Assembly: GCA_035627915.1 (NCBI GenBank)
Contig: DASPKT010000191.1
Location: 1-10,328 of the forward strand
Length of the DNA stretch: 10,328 bases
Direction of reading: 5' to 3'
From: DASPKT01 sp035627915
GTDB taxonomy: Bacteria; Pseudomonadota; Alphaproteobacteria; Azospirillales; Azospirillaceae
The first letter of the stretch is position 1. Each line of letters opens with the position of its first letter. A model generated the notes under the pieces. It did not search any database. It worked only from the letters and a program-made list of their open reading frames with translations, and had not been told where the DNA came from. Below are positions 1 through 6,162 of the stretch, one piece after another. The translations under genes and the position numbers were made by a program.

Positions 1-683
1 GGCGGCTCGGACCCGACATAGTGGGTGGGGAAGCCGCCGCCCACGTCGATGACCGCCGGCTCCGTCCCCGCCGCCTCGAAGCACTCCCCCACCAGCCGCC
101 GGGCGGCGGCGTAGGAGCTGGGCATCAGGCACTGCGAGCCCACGTGGAAGGAGATGCCGGACTTGAGCCCCAGCCCCGCCGCCTTGCGCAGCAGCTCCGC
201 CCCCAGCTCCACCGTCGTGCCGAACTTGCCGCCGAGATCGTAGACGGCCGCCCCCCGCGCGGTCGCCAGGCGCACCACGGCGATCACGTCGCGGGCGCCG
301 TCGGTCTCCTGCACCACCTTGTCCAGCTCGTCCGGGTGGTCCACCACGAAGTGGCGCACGCCGTGCCGGCCATAGGCGGCGCGGATGGCGCCGCGCTGCT
401 TGACCGGGTGCATGAAGTAGCAGCCGGCGTCCGCCATCCGCCCCTTCACCGTCTCGATCTCCACCAGGCTGGCGGTGTCGAAGTGCCGGATGCCGCCCGC
501 GATCAGCGCGTCCAGCACCAGGTCCTCCGGATTGCACTTCACCGCGTACAGCACGTCGCCCGGGAACGCCGCCACGAAGCGGCGCGCGTTCTCGGTCAGC
601 ACGTGCGGGCGGAAGCAGTAGACGGGGTCTTCCGGTTTCAGGGCGGCCACCATGGCGGCGGCGTCGGCATAGGTCGGCAGCAT
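1..683 (-). CDS. Type III PLP-dependent decarboxylase (ornithine/lysine decarboxylase family), N-terminal part
   Basis: Partial gene: 227 codons are visible and the C-terminal half lies beyond the left edge. Fold-type III PLP enzymes of this family decarboxylate ornithine or lysine to putrescine or cadaverine in the cytoplasm. Seen: YAVKCN with the PLP-binding Lys at residue 49, FDTAS at 68-72, the P-x-K step at 93-95, VDHPDEL at 114-120, HVGSQ at 180-184 (His stacking on the PLP ring) and DVGGGFP at 213-219 (phosphate-binding glycines). The ATG at 681-683 is the only usable start, because an in-frame stop lies at 735-737; no strong Shine-Dalgarno is visible. It is transcribed divergently from the aldehyde dehydrogenase. 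Substrate cannot be told, since the substrate-binding Asp and the catalytic Cys are in the missing half. Diaminopimelate decarboxylase is less likely from the motif spelling. The family is secure, the specificity is not. Confidence 0.86.
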   Translation of the reverse strand, partial: MLPTYADAAAMVAALKPEDPVYCFRPHVLTENARRFVAAFPGDVLYAVKCNPEDLVLDALIAGGIRHFDTASLVEIETVKGRMADAGCYFMHPVKQRGAIRAAYGRHGVRHFVVDHPDELDKVVQETDGARDVIAVVRLATARGAAVYDLGGKFGTTVELGAELLRKAAGLGLKSGISFHVGSQCLMPSSYAAARRLVGECFEAAGTEPAVIDVGGGFPTHYVGSEP

Positions 684-993
684 GGGCGATCCGGCGGTGC
701 TGGGGTGTCTCGGGTGCGGCGCCGCGTCCGCCGCTCAGGACGGCGGGCGGCTGCCTTTCCGATCCTTATGCGACGGGTCCGGGGCGCTTGGGAAGACCGC
801 CGGAAAGAAAGAATGGAAGCACCTCTTCCGGTGCCTCCGCCCCTTGGTTTCCAAGGCGTTCCCGACAGCGCGCGCAATTTCGTTACCCACCTCTCCGCCC
901 CCGTCCCGAGCCCGTCCGGACTCGCCGCGGAGGCATGCCGGAGGGCGGGGTTTCCGGCGCCCGGGCCGCCTGCTACAAGTCCCCCCAACACGG

Positions 994-1013
994 CCGGGCC
1001 GGCCAAGGCCCGG
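994..1013 (+). promoter_or_regulatory. Hairpin in the probable 5' leader of the aldehyde dehydrogenase gene
   Basis: ccgggcc (994-1000) pairs perfectly with ggcccgg (1007-1013) around the loop ggccaa. It ends about 20 bases before the Shine-Dalgarno at 1035-1043. No T run follows, so a simple terminator is unlikely. In DNA this GC-rich, a 7-bp stem can arise by chance. Confidence 0.3.
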
Positions 1014-1034
1014 GCCCCGGACAAGAAGCAATCC

Positions 1035-1043
1035 TAGGAGAGG
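1035..1043 (+). promoter_or_regulatory. Ribosome binding site deciding the dehydrogenase start
   Basis: AGGAGAGGA lies 7 bases before the ATG at 1051. It fixes the start there, rather than at the longer open frame that runs back to position 682. Confidence 0.8.
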
Positions 1044-1050
1044 ACGCCCG

Positions 1051-2547
1051 ATGTCGACCGAGCCCCTGACCCCGGTACTCGACCCCTATGCTCTGGCCAG
1101 GGAGCTGTCGGGCCGGCACCTGATCGGCGGCGAGCTCGTGGCCGCCGCCTCGGGCCGGACCTTCGACGTGGTGAACCCGGCCAAGGGCGAGGTCGTCGGC
1201 CGGGCCGCCTTCGGCGAGGCCGCCGACGTGGACCGCGCCGTCGCCGCCGCGGTGAAGGCGCAGAAGGAATGGGCGAAGCGCCCGGTGCGCGAGCGCGGCC
1301 GGCTGGTCGCCGAGTGCGGCCGCGCGCTGCAGGCCCATGTGGAGGAGCTGGCGCGCCTCATCACGCTGGAGACCGGCAAGGCGCTGCGCACCGAGAGCCG
1401 GATCGAGGCCGGCGTGCTGTCCGACAGCTTCGTCTTCTACGGCGGGCTGGCGCCGGAGCTGAAGGGCGAGAACGTGCCCTTCTCCCCCACCGTCATGACC
1501 ATCACCCAGCGCGAGCCGATCGGCGTCGTCGGCGCCATCATCCCCTGGAACGTGCCGCTGCTGCTGATGGCGCTGAAGATCGCCCCGGCCCTGGTGGCGG
1601 GCAACGCCGTCATCGTGAAGTCGGCGGAGGAGGCGCCGTTCACGGTCCTGCGCGTCTGCCAGATCCTGAACGGCATCCTGCCGCCGGGCCTGTTCAACAT
1701 GCTGTCCGGCATGGGGCCGGAGTGCGGCGCCCCGCTGGTGGCGCACCCGAAGGTCGGCAAGATCACCTTCACCGGCTCGGTCGAGACGGGGCGCATCGTC
1801 TACCGCACCGCGGCCGAGAAGCTGATCCCGGTCACGCTGGAGCTGGGCGGCAAGAGCCCGATGATCGTCATGGACGACGCCGACCTGGACAAGGCGGTGG
1901 CCGGCGCCGTGGTCGGCATGCGCTTCACCCGCCAGGGCCAGAGCTGCACCGCCGCCAGCCGCATCTTCGTCCACTCCTCCGTCCATGACGAGTTCGTCGG
2001 CCGCCTGAAGGCCAAGGTCGACGCCATGGTCATGGGCGACCCGATGGACGAGAAGACCGACATCGGCACCATCGTCTCTCCCCAGCAGTTCGAGCGGGTG
2101 AAGGGCTACATCGAGGCCGGCATCCGCGAGGGCGGCACCGCCCACACCTGCTCCGCCCTGCCTGAGGACCCGTCCCTGGCCAAGGGGCTGTACGTGCGGC
2201 CGGTGATCTTCACCGGGCTGACCAACGAGAGCCGCCTGGCGCGGGAGGAGATCTTCGGGCCGGTGACCTGCATCATCCGCTTCGACGACTTCGAGGACGT
2301 GATCGCCCAGGCCAACGACACCGAGTACGGCCTGGCCGCCACCATCTGGACCAACGACCTGAAGAAGGCCATGGACGCCACCCAGCGGCTGGAGGCCGGG
2401 CTGGTGCAGGTCAACCAGAACCTCGTCGTGCAGCCCAACATCTCCTACGGCGGCATCAAGTCCTCAGGCCTCGGCAAGGAGGCCAGCCTGGAAGCCATGC
2501 TGGAGCACTTCACCCACAAGAAGACGATCATGATCAACATGGCCTGA
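1051..2547 (+). CDS. NAD(P)-dependent aldehyde dehydrogenase (ALDH superfamily)
   Basis: A 498-residue cytoplasmic enzyme oxidising an aldehyde to the carboxylate with NAD(P)+. Seen: PWNVPL with the oxyanion Asn at 167, cofactor-binding Lys 190 in VIVKSAEEAP, the Rossmann turn FTGSVETG, general-base Glu 264 in LELGGKSP, nucleophile Cys 299 in GQSCTAA, and EEIFGPV with Glu 400 and Phe 402. Length and motif positions match the classical tetrameric ALDH family almost residue for residue; the Glu-to-Cys interval is one residue longer than in human ALDH2. The start follows a strong Shine-Dalgarno, and the frame upstream (from 682) has non-coding composition. Its divergent neighbour is a diamine-forming decarboxylase, so an aminoaldehyde such as 4-aminobutanal is a possible substrate, but sequence alone does not show this. 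The enzyme class is certain; the substrate is unknown. Confidence 0.95.
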   Translation: MSTEPLTPVLDPYALARELSGRHLIGGELVAAASGRTFDVVNPAKGEVVGRAAFGEAADVDRAVAAAVKAQKEWAKRPVRERGRLVAECGRALQAHVEELARLITLETGKALRTESRIEAGVLSDSFVFYGGLAPELKGENVPFSPTVMTITQREPIGVVGAIIPWNVPLLLMALKIAPALVAGNAVIVKSAEEAPFTVLRVCQILNGILPPGLFNMLSGMGPECGAPLVAHPKVGKITFTGSVETGRIVYRTAAEKLIPVTLELGGKSPMIVMDDADLDKAVAGAVVGMRFTRQGQSCTAASRIFVHSSVHDEFVGRLKAKVDAMVMGDPMDEKTDIGTIVSPQQFERVKGYIEAGIREGGTAHTCSALPEDPSLAKGLYVRPVIFTGLTNESRLAREEIFGPVTCIIRFDDFEDVIAQANDTEYGLAATIWTNDLKKAMDATQRLEAGLVQVNQNLVVQPNISYGGIKSSGLGKEASLEAMLEHFTHKKTIMINMA

Positions 2548-2555
2548 GGCACGGC

Positions 2556-2586
2556 GGCCCCGCGGTGCCCGTGCGCACCGGGGGCC
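2556..2586 (+). terminator. Terminator-like hairpin after the aldehyde dehydrogenase
   Basis: ggcccc (2556-2561), a bulged G (2562) and cggtgc (2563-2568) pair with gcaccg then ggggcc (2575-2586) around a 6-nt loop. This gives a 12-bp GC stem that begins 8 bases after the stop codon. No T run follows, so it would be a weak or non-canonical intrinsic terminator or an mRNA 3' stabiliser. Confidence 0.5.
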
Positions 2587-2595
2587 ACCCGCAGG

Positions 2596-2654
2596 AATTT
2601 CGGTTACCTCCATCGGACGGGCGTCCTATTCTTCCGGAATCGGCATCGGACGGG
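2596..2654 (+). promoter_or_regulatory. Putative promoter/operator region of the RTX protease gene
   Basis: This short region between the terminator-like hairpin and the protease gene is less GC-rich than its surroundings. It holds AATTTCGGTTACC at 2596-2608 (one base different from the motif at 876-887), two exact copies of catcggacggg at 2611-2621 and 2644-2654 (33 bases start to start), and the palindrome TTCCGGAA at 2632-2639 between them. No confident -35/-10 pair is visible. The second repeat runs into the ribosome binding site. A regulatory role is inferred from arrangement only. Confidence 0.35.
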
Positions 2655-2661
2655 GGGATGA

Positions 2662-5499
2662 ATGCCTTTGGAGGGGGAGCCTGCGGTGACGGGCCGGGCG
2701 CAGGTGCGCCTTGCCGGTTATGAGTTCGGGCACGGACACGCGCCCGAGGGTGCGGTGGTCGGTGGGGAGCCGGCGCATTCCGACACGGTGCTGCCCGACC
2801 TGCCGCCCCCGACCGGGCCTTTCGAGAAGTTCATGGCCCTCTGGTGCGGGCTGTCCTGGAACGAGGGGGCGCAGAACTTCCCGAGCGCGCCGCTCGGCAC
2901 GCCGGTCATCCTGACCTACAGCTTCCCCGACGCCCTGCCGGCCGACTACTCCGCCGCGTTCTTCGCGGAGAACCCGGAGGCGGAGCCGATCGGCGGCTTC
3001 TCCCCCATGACCGCGGCGCAGCGGTCGGCGGTGCGCGCGGCGCTGGACCTGATCGCCGGCGCCACCGGCATCACCTTTGTGGAGGTGCCGGACGCCGTCG
3101 GGGGCGAGCTGCGCTTCTCCATGGACATGATGGCCGAGCGCCTGGGCGGCTACGCCTACCTCCCGGCCGTCGACGGCGGGTTCGCCGTGGACTTCGAGGC
3201 GTCCCCGGTCCAGCACAGCCACCACGGCGTCGCCGGCGACGTCTTCATCAGCTCCCGCTACTACGCGAATTCCGACTTCGCGCCCGGGACCCAGGCCCAT
3301 GCCGTGCTGCTGCACGAGATCGGCCACGCGCTGGGCCTGCAGCATCCGAAGATCGGCACCGGCGGCTTCACCGCCGCCGACGACGACCTCGCCGTCACCG
3401 TCATGAAGGAGGCGGTGGGCGGCGGCCCCTTCCCCACCGCGATGCGCGACCTGGACCTCCAGGCCCTGCGCCACATCTACGGGACCGACGCGGCGGAGCA
3501 GGCCTATGCCGCCGGGTTGCAGCGCGGCCTGGACCGGACAAGCTGGGTCTACAGCCATGCCGGGGCGGACGCGGCCGACACGGTGATCGGCACCGGGCTG
3601 CGCGACGCCATGCGGGGAAACGCCGGCGCCGACCTCCTCTCGGCCCGCAGCGGCGACGACACGCTGGACGGCGGGGCCGGCGCCGACACGCTGGACGGCG
3701 GCCTCGACGACGACAGCCTGTCGGGCGGCGACGGCGACGACCGGCTCCAGGGCAATTTCGGCAACGACACGCTGGCCGGCGGCGCCGGCGCCGACCGGCT
3801 GGAGGGTTCCTACGGCAGCGACCACTTCATCGCCACCGGCGACGGCGACACGATCGTGGGCGGCCACTTCGCCTCGGCCGTCGGGTCCGACACCGCGGAC
3901 TACAGCGCCGCCGCCTCGGCCCTGACGGTCGAGCTCGGCGACGCGTTCGAGACGGTCAGCACCCCCGACGCCGTCAACCACGACGGCACCATCGGCCATT
4001 CCTACATGATCGGCAGCGCCCGCCTGGCCGGCGCCGCCACGGCCGACACCATCATCAACATCAACCGGGTCGTCGGCACCGCCTTCGCCGACAGCTTCCG
4101 GGACCGCAACCAGGCGGCCGGCAGCGACGACGTCTTCGTCGGCGGCGCCGGCAACGACACGATGGAGAGCCTGACCAGCGGCAACGCCGCCGCCAGCCCC
4201 GGCGACCGGCTGGAGGGCGGCGCCGGGGACGACCACTACATAGTCGGCGGCCAGTTCTTCATCGCGGTGATGCCGACCATCGTCGAGGCGGCGGGCCAGG
4301 GAACCGACACGGTCGTCTACCGCCAGGCCGGCGACCACGTGCTGCCCGACAATGCCGAGATCGGCCGGATCGAGGGCATCCTGGGCGGCAGCCTGACCGG
4401 CAACGCGGCCGCCAACCGCCTGTCCGGCGACCTCGGCGCCGAGCGGCTGGGCGGCGGCGCCGGCGACGACACGCTGGAGGGCGGCGCGGGCGACGACACG
4501 CTGACGGGCGGAGCCGGCGACGACGCGATCGGCGGCGGGCTGGGCAGCGACACGGCCGTCTTCTCGGGCGCGCGGGCGGACTACGCGGTCGCCCGCACCG
4601 GCGACGGCTTCCGCGTCGAGGGTCCGGAGGGGACGGACGTCCTGACCGGGGTGGAATTCCTGCGCTTCGCCGACGGCGGCATTGGCACCGGCCCGGCGGA
4701 CATCTTCGTGCGCAACGCGTCGGGCGCGCTGCTGGCCTGGGAGCCGGCGCGCAACGTGCTGGGCTTCACCCCGCTGCTCACCCTGGACGCCGGCACCTCG
4801 GTCACCGCCATCGCCGATTTCTCCGGCGACGGGCGGAGCGACCTGGCGCTGGCGCTGGCCGACGGCCGGCACCTGCTCTGGGACCCGCGGCTGGGCGCGG
4901 ACGGATTCACCCTGCTGGGCACCCTGGACGGATTCAGGCCGATCGGGGCCGGGCAGTTCACCGGGTCGCCCCGCGCCGACCTGCTGCTGCACCATGCCGC
5001 CACGGGCGAGCTGCGCTTCCACGACCCGGCGGCCGGCCAGACACAATTGTTCCTGCGCCTGGACCCGGGTTTCTCCGTGGTGGCGACCGGCGACCTCGAC
5101 GCCGACGGCCGCGACGACGTGCTGTTCCGGGACGGCGGCGGCGGACTTCTCGCCTGGCAGGCCGGCAGCTTCTCCGACCTCCTCAGCCTGGGACCGCAAT
5201 GGCGGGTGGAGGCGGTCGGCGACTTCGTCGGGGGTGCCGCCGACGATCTGCTGCTGTTCAACGCGGAGGACCGGACGCTGCTGTTCTGGGAGGCCGCGGG
5301 CGGCGCCCAGGGCTTCCACGACTTCCTCCGGCTGACCGACGGCTGGACCGTCGGCGGCGCCGGCGACCTCGACGGCGACGGGCGCGACGACGTGCTGCTG
5401 CAGTCCGCCGACTTCGCGATCTACTGGACGGGCAGCGGCTTCACCGCCCTGGGGGGCGTGCTGGGCGCCGCCGTCGCGCTTGGGTTGGGCGACCTCTAG
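2662..5499 (+). CDS. Serralysin-type (M10) RTX metalloprotease with C-terminal FG-GAP/VCBS-like repeats
   Basis: A 945-residue protein, probably a calcium-stabilised zinc endopeptidase secreted by a type I (ABC) exporter. Order: a propeptide-like N-terminus (1-50) with no signal peptide; a segment with the only cysteine I see, Cys62; the catalytic domain, about 85-275, with zinc site HEIGHALGLQHP (His218, Glu219, His222, His228) and Met248 as the likely Met-turn; RTX nonapeptides (GGxGxDxLx) at about 314-400, 494-530 and 575-635; an RTX linker ending in VEFLRFADGG near 675; then a domain of about 265 residues in units of roughly 45. Those units carry D-x-D-G-R-D-D-like motifs at 719, 765, 811, 854 and 902 and stop at GDL (943-945). 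The usual serralysin Met-turn Tyr is absent (VTVMKE here). ATG 2662 is used; GTG 2686 (residue 9) has a stronger Shine-Dalgarno (2670-2680) and may be the true start. No exporter or inhibitor gene is nearby. Confidence 0.88.
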   Translation: MPLEGEPAVTGRAQVRLAGYEFGHGHAPEGAVVGGEPAHSDTVLPDLPPPTGPFEKFMALWCGLSWNEGAQNFPSAPLGTPVILTYSFPDALPADYSAAFFAENPEAEPIGGFSPMTAAQRSAVRAALDLIAGATGITFVEVPDAVGGELRFSMDMMAERLGGYAYLPAVDGGFAVDFEASPVQHSHHGVAGDVFISSRYYANSDFAPGTQAHAVLLHEIGHALGLQHPKIGTGGFTAADDDLAVTVMKEAVGGGPFPTAMRDLDLQALRHIYGTDAAEQAYAAGLQRGLDRTSWVYSHAGADAADTVIGTGLRDAMRGNAGADLLSARSGDDTLDGGAGADTLDGGLDDDSLSGGDGDDRLQGNFGNDTLAGGAGADRLEGSYGSDHFIATGDGDTIVGGHFASAVGSDTADYSAAASALTVELGDAFETVSTPDAVNHDGTIGHSYMIGSARLAGAATADTIININRVVGTAFADSFRDRNQAAGSDDVFVGGAGNDTMESLTSGNAAASPGDRLEGGAGDDHYIVGGQFFIAVMPTIVEAAGQGTDTVVYRQAGDHVLPDNAEIGRIEGILGGSLTGNAAANRLSGDLGAERLGGGAGDDTLEGGAGDDTLTGGAGDDAIGGGLGSDTAVFSGARADYAVARTGDGFRVEGPEGTDVLTGVEFLRFADGGIGTGPADIFVRNASGALLAWEPARNVLGFTPLLTLDAGTSVTAIADFSGDGRSDLALALADGRHLLWDPRLGADGFTLLGTLDGFRPIGAGQFTGSPRADLLLHHAATGELRFHDPAAGQTQLFLRLDPGFSVVATGDLDADGRDDVLFRDGGGGLLAWQAGSFSDLLSLGPQWRVEAVGDFVGGAADDLLLFNAEDRTLLFWEAAGGAQGFHDFLRLTDGWTVGGAGDLDGDGRDDVLLQSADFAIYWTGSGFTALGGVLGAAVALGLGDL
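3640..3810 (+). repeat. RTX nonapeptide repeat block 1 (coding tandem repeats)
   Basis: Successive 27-base units encode GGxGxDxLx-type repeats (GDDTLDGGAG, GADTLDGG, GDDRLQGNFG, GNDTLAGGAG, GADRLEG). Such arrays form a parallel beta-roll that binds one Ca2+ per turn and folds after export. Repeats have drifted in DNA sequence but keep the 27-base phase. Confidence 0.75.
4450..4545 (+). repeat. RTX nonapeptide repeat block 3, near-identical 27-bp units
   Basis: Three to four adjacent 27-base units, each carrying gccggcgacgac or gcgggcgacgac followed by acgct, encode consecutive GGAGDDTLE/GGAGDDTLT/GGAGDDAIG repeats. These are the most alike copies in the gene and thus its likeliest site of unit gain or loss by slippage. 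Confidence 0.7.
4816..5499 (+). repeat. About 45-residue FG-GAP/VCBS-like repeats at the protease C-terminus
   Basis: Units start at residues 719, 765, 811, 854 and 902 (intervals 46, 46, 43, 48), with a final GDL at 943-945. Consensus: D-F/L-x-G-D-G-R-x-D-L/V-L-L, then a hydrophobic strand with LLxW, then G-F/W and a V-G-D turn. The acidic loop is intact in units 1, 3 and 5 (DFSGDGRSD, DLDADGRDD, DLDGDGRDD) and degenerate in units 2 and 4 (QFTGSPRAD, DFVGGAADD). Such repeats usually form beta-propeller blades in extracellular binding proteins. Confidence 0.7.
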
Positions 5500-5506
5500 C
5501 GGCCGC

Positions 5507-5986
5507 CTACCCGATGCGCCCGTAGGCCCCGCGCCAGTAGAGCAGCGGCCTTCCGTCCTCCCGCGCCACCAGCCGCACGACGCGGCCGACCAGGATCACG
5601 TGGTCGCCGCCGTCGTAGACGGCGTGGCGCACGCACTCCAGGCTGGCGAGGCAGCCCTCCAGGATGGGGCTGCCGGTCTCCCATGCCTCGCGCGCCACCC
5701 CGTCCCAGCGGTCGGGGGCGTGGAACAGGGAGAAGCGGATGGAAAGGTCCTGCTGCCCCTCCTCCAGGATGTTCAGCGCGAAGCCGGGCGCCGCCTCGAA
5801 GGCCGGCAGGGTGTTGGCGGCGCGGTCCAGGCAGAACAGCACCAGCGGCGGCTCCAGCGAGACCGAGGTGACCGAGTTCACGGTAACGCCGACCGGCGCC
5901 CCCTCCCCGTCCCGCGTCGTCGCGACGGCGATGCCGGTGGCGAAGCGGCCGAGCGCATCGCGGAAGGCGCGCGGGTCGAACGTCAT
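5507..5986 (-). CDS. Flavin reductase family protein (FMN-binding split-barrel)
   Basis: A 159-residue protein of the flavin reductase domain family (HpaC/DIM6-NTAB type), which reduces free FMN or FAD with NAD(P)H, usually to feed a two-component monooxygenase. Seen: FRDALGRFATGIAV at 6-19, the family signature TVNSVTSVSLEPPLVLFCLD that contacts flavin, a middle segment FALNILEEGQ, the HVILVGRVV strand carrying the conserved His, and the C-terminal LLYWRGAYGRIG typical of the family. Start: ATG 5984-5986, chosen because the family begins just before the FRxALG helix. The open frame continues upstream to 6070, but that extension is Ala/Arg/Pro-rich and unlike the family. Only a weak GGAG lies before the start. 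No monooxygenase partner is in the window. Its stop lies 7 bases from the stop of the convergent protease. Confidence 0.9.
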   Translation of the reverse strand: MTFDPRAFRDALGRFATGIAVATTRDGEGAPVGVTVNSVTSVSLEPPLVLFCLDRAANTLPAFEAAPGFALNILEEGQQDLSIRFSLFHAPDRWDGVAREAWETGSPILEGCLASLECVRHAVYDGGDHVILVGRVVRLVAREDGRPLLYWRGAYGRIG

Positions 5987-6162
5987 GGGCTGGCCGGCTC
6001 CGGGTCGGGGTGCGGGCCTCCGGGTTAGCCCAGGGGCGGCGGCGGCGCAAGCGGCTTGGCGGCAACGCACCGTGGCGAAGGCGCGCCCGGCCGACGAATA
6101 TCCCTTTCGCGCCGCACTATCCCTTGGGTAAACTCGCTTACGGGTTAGCGGAAGGTGGTCCC
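5987..6162. promoter_or_regulatory. Divergent intergenic region, flavin reductase and motB
   Basis: These 176 bases hold the promoters of two divergent genes. cgggttagc occurs twice exactly, at 6021-6029 and 6141-6149. The stretch 6095-6147 is the least GC-rich part and would suit a promoter for motB. I found no clear sigma-28 (TAAA-N15-GCCGATAA) or sigma-54 (GG-N10-GC with full context) element. Confidence 0.4.
6150..6158 (+). promoter_or_regulatory. Ribosome binding site deciding the motB start
   Basis: GGAAGGTGG lies 4 bases before a GTG at 6163 and supports that GTG as the start. The long in-frame extension back to 6010 is Arg/Pro-rich and not MotB-like. Confidence 0.7.

Larger units (their letters stand above)
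684..1050. promoter_or_regulatory. Divergent intergenic region between decarboxylase and aldehyde dehydrogenase
   Basis: These 367 bases separate two divergent genes and must hold both promoters, but I cannot name a convincing -35/-10 pair on either strand. The open frames crossing it are rich in Arg, Pro and Gly and resemble neither neighbour, so I read it as non-coding. It contains a perfect 6-bp hairpin with a TTT loop at 842-856 (ccttgg/ccaagg), a 5-bp hairpin gcacc/ggtgc around 818-833, a motif AATTTCGTTACC at 876-887 that recurs before the protease gene, and a 7-bp hairpin at 994-1013 close to the dehydrogenase start. Confidence 0.6.

Noticed and set aside
178..190. Cys62 of the protease as an MMP-like cysteine switch (residues 61-66, bases 2842-2859)
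   Set aside because: The segment aligns better with the usual start of the serralysin catalytic region (ALLSGxKW-like) and lacks the PRCGxPD context. The coordinates listed for this entry are not the location; the bases given in the description are.
21..1037. 338-codon plus-strand frame over the decarboxylase and intergenic region
   Set aside because: It is antisense to YAVKCN, HVGSQ and DVGGGFP of the decarboxylase, is His/Arg/Val-rich, and has no family resemblance.
682..1050. N-terminal extension of the aldehyde dehydrogenase frame
   Set aside because: Arg/Pro-rich, unlike the family, and a strong Shine-Dalgarno stands just before ATG 1051.
973..2145. 390-codon minus-strand frame across the aldehyde dehydrogenase
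   Set aside because: Same shadow effect. The opposite strand carries all ALDH catalytic motifs.
3640..4545. Tandem repeats that might suggest CRISPR or a satellite
   Set aside because: The 27-base period encodes in-frame RTX nonapeptides inside a protein gene; there are no spacers.
2626..5319. 897-codon open frame on the minus strand across the protease gene
   Set aside because: It is the shadow of a very GC-rich gene: it lies opposite clear HExxH and RTX motifs, and its product is a monotonous Val/Ala/Gly/Arg mix with no recognisable domain.
2844..5525. 893-codon plus-strand frame overlapping the protease in another phase
   Set aside because: The product is almost wholly Arg, Pro, Gly and Ala, as expected for an out-of-phase reading of GC-ending codons.
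5987..6070. N-terminal extension of the flavin reductase
   Set aside because: Ala/Arg/Pro-rich and absent from the family, which begins close to the FRxALG helix.
6080..6110. Sigma-28-like -10 (GCCGACGAAT) before motB
   Set aside because: No TAAA-type -35 at the proper distance, so a flagellar-class promoter cannot be supported.
6010..6162. N-terminal extension of MotB
   Set aside because: Arg-rich and not MotB-like; MotB N-termini are short and Lys-rich, and GTG 6163 has its own Shine-Dalgarno.
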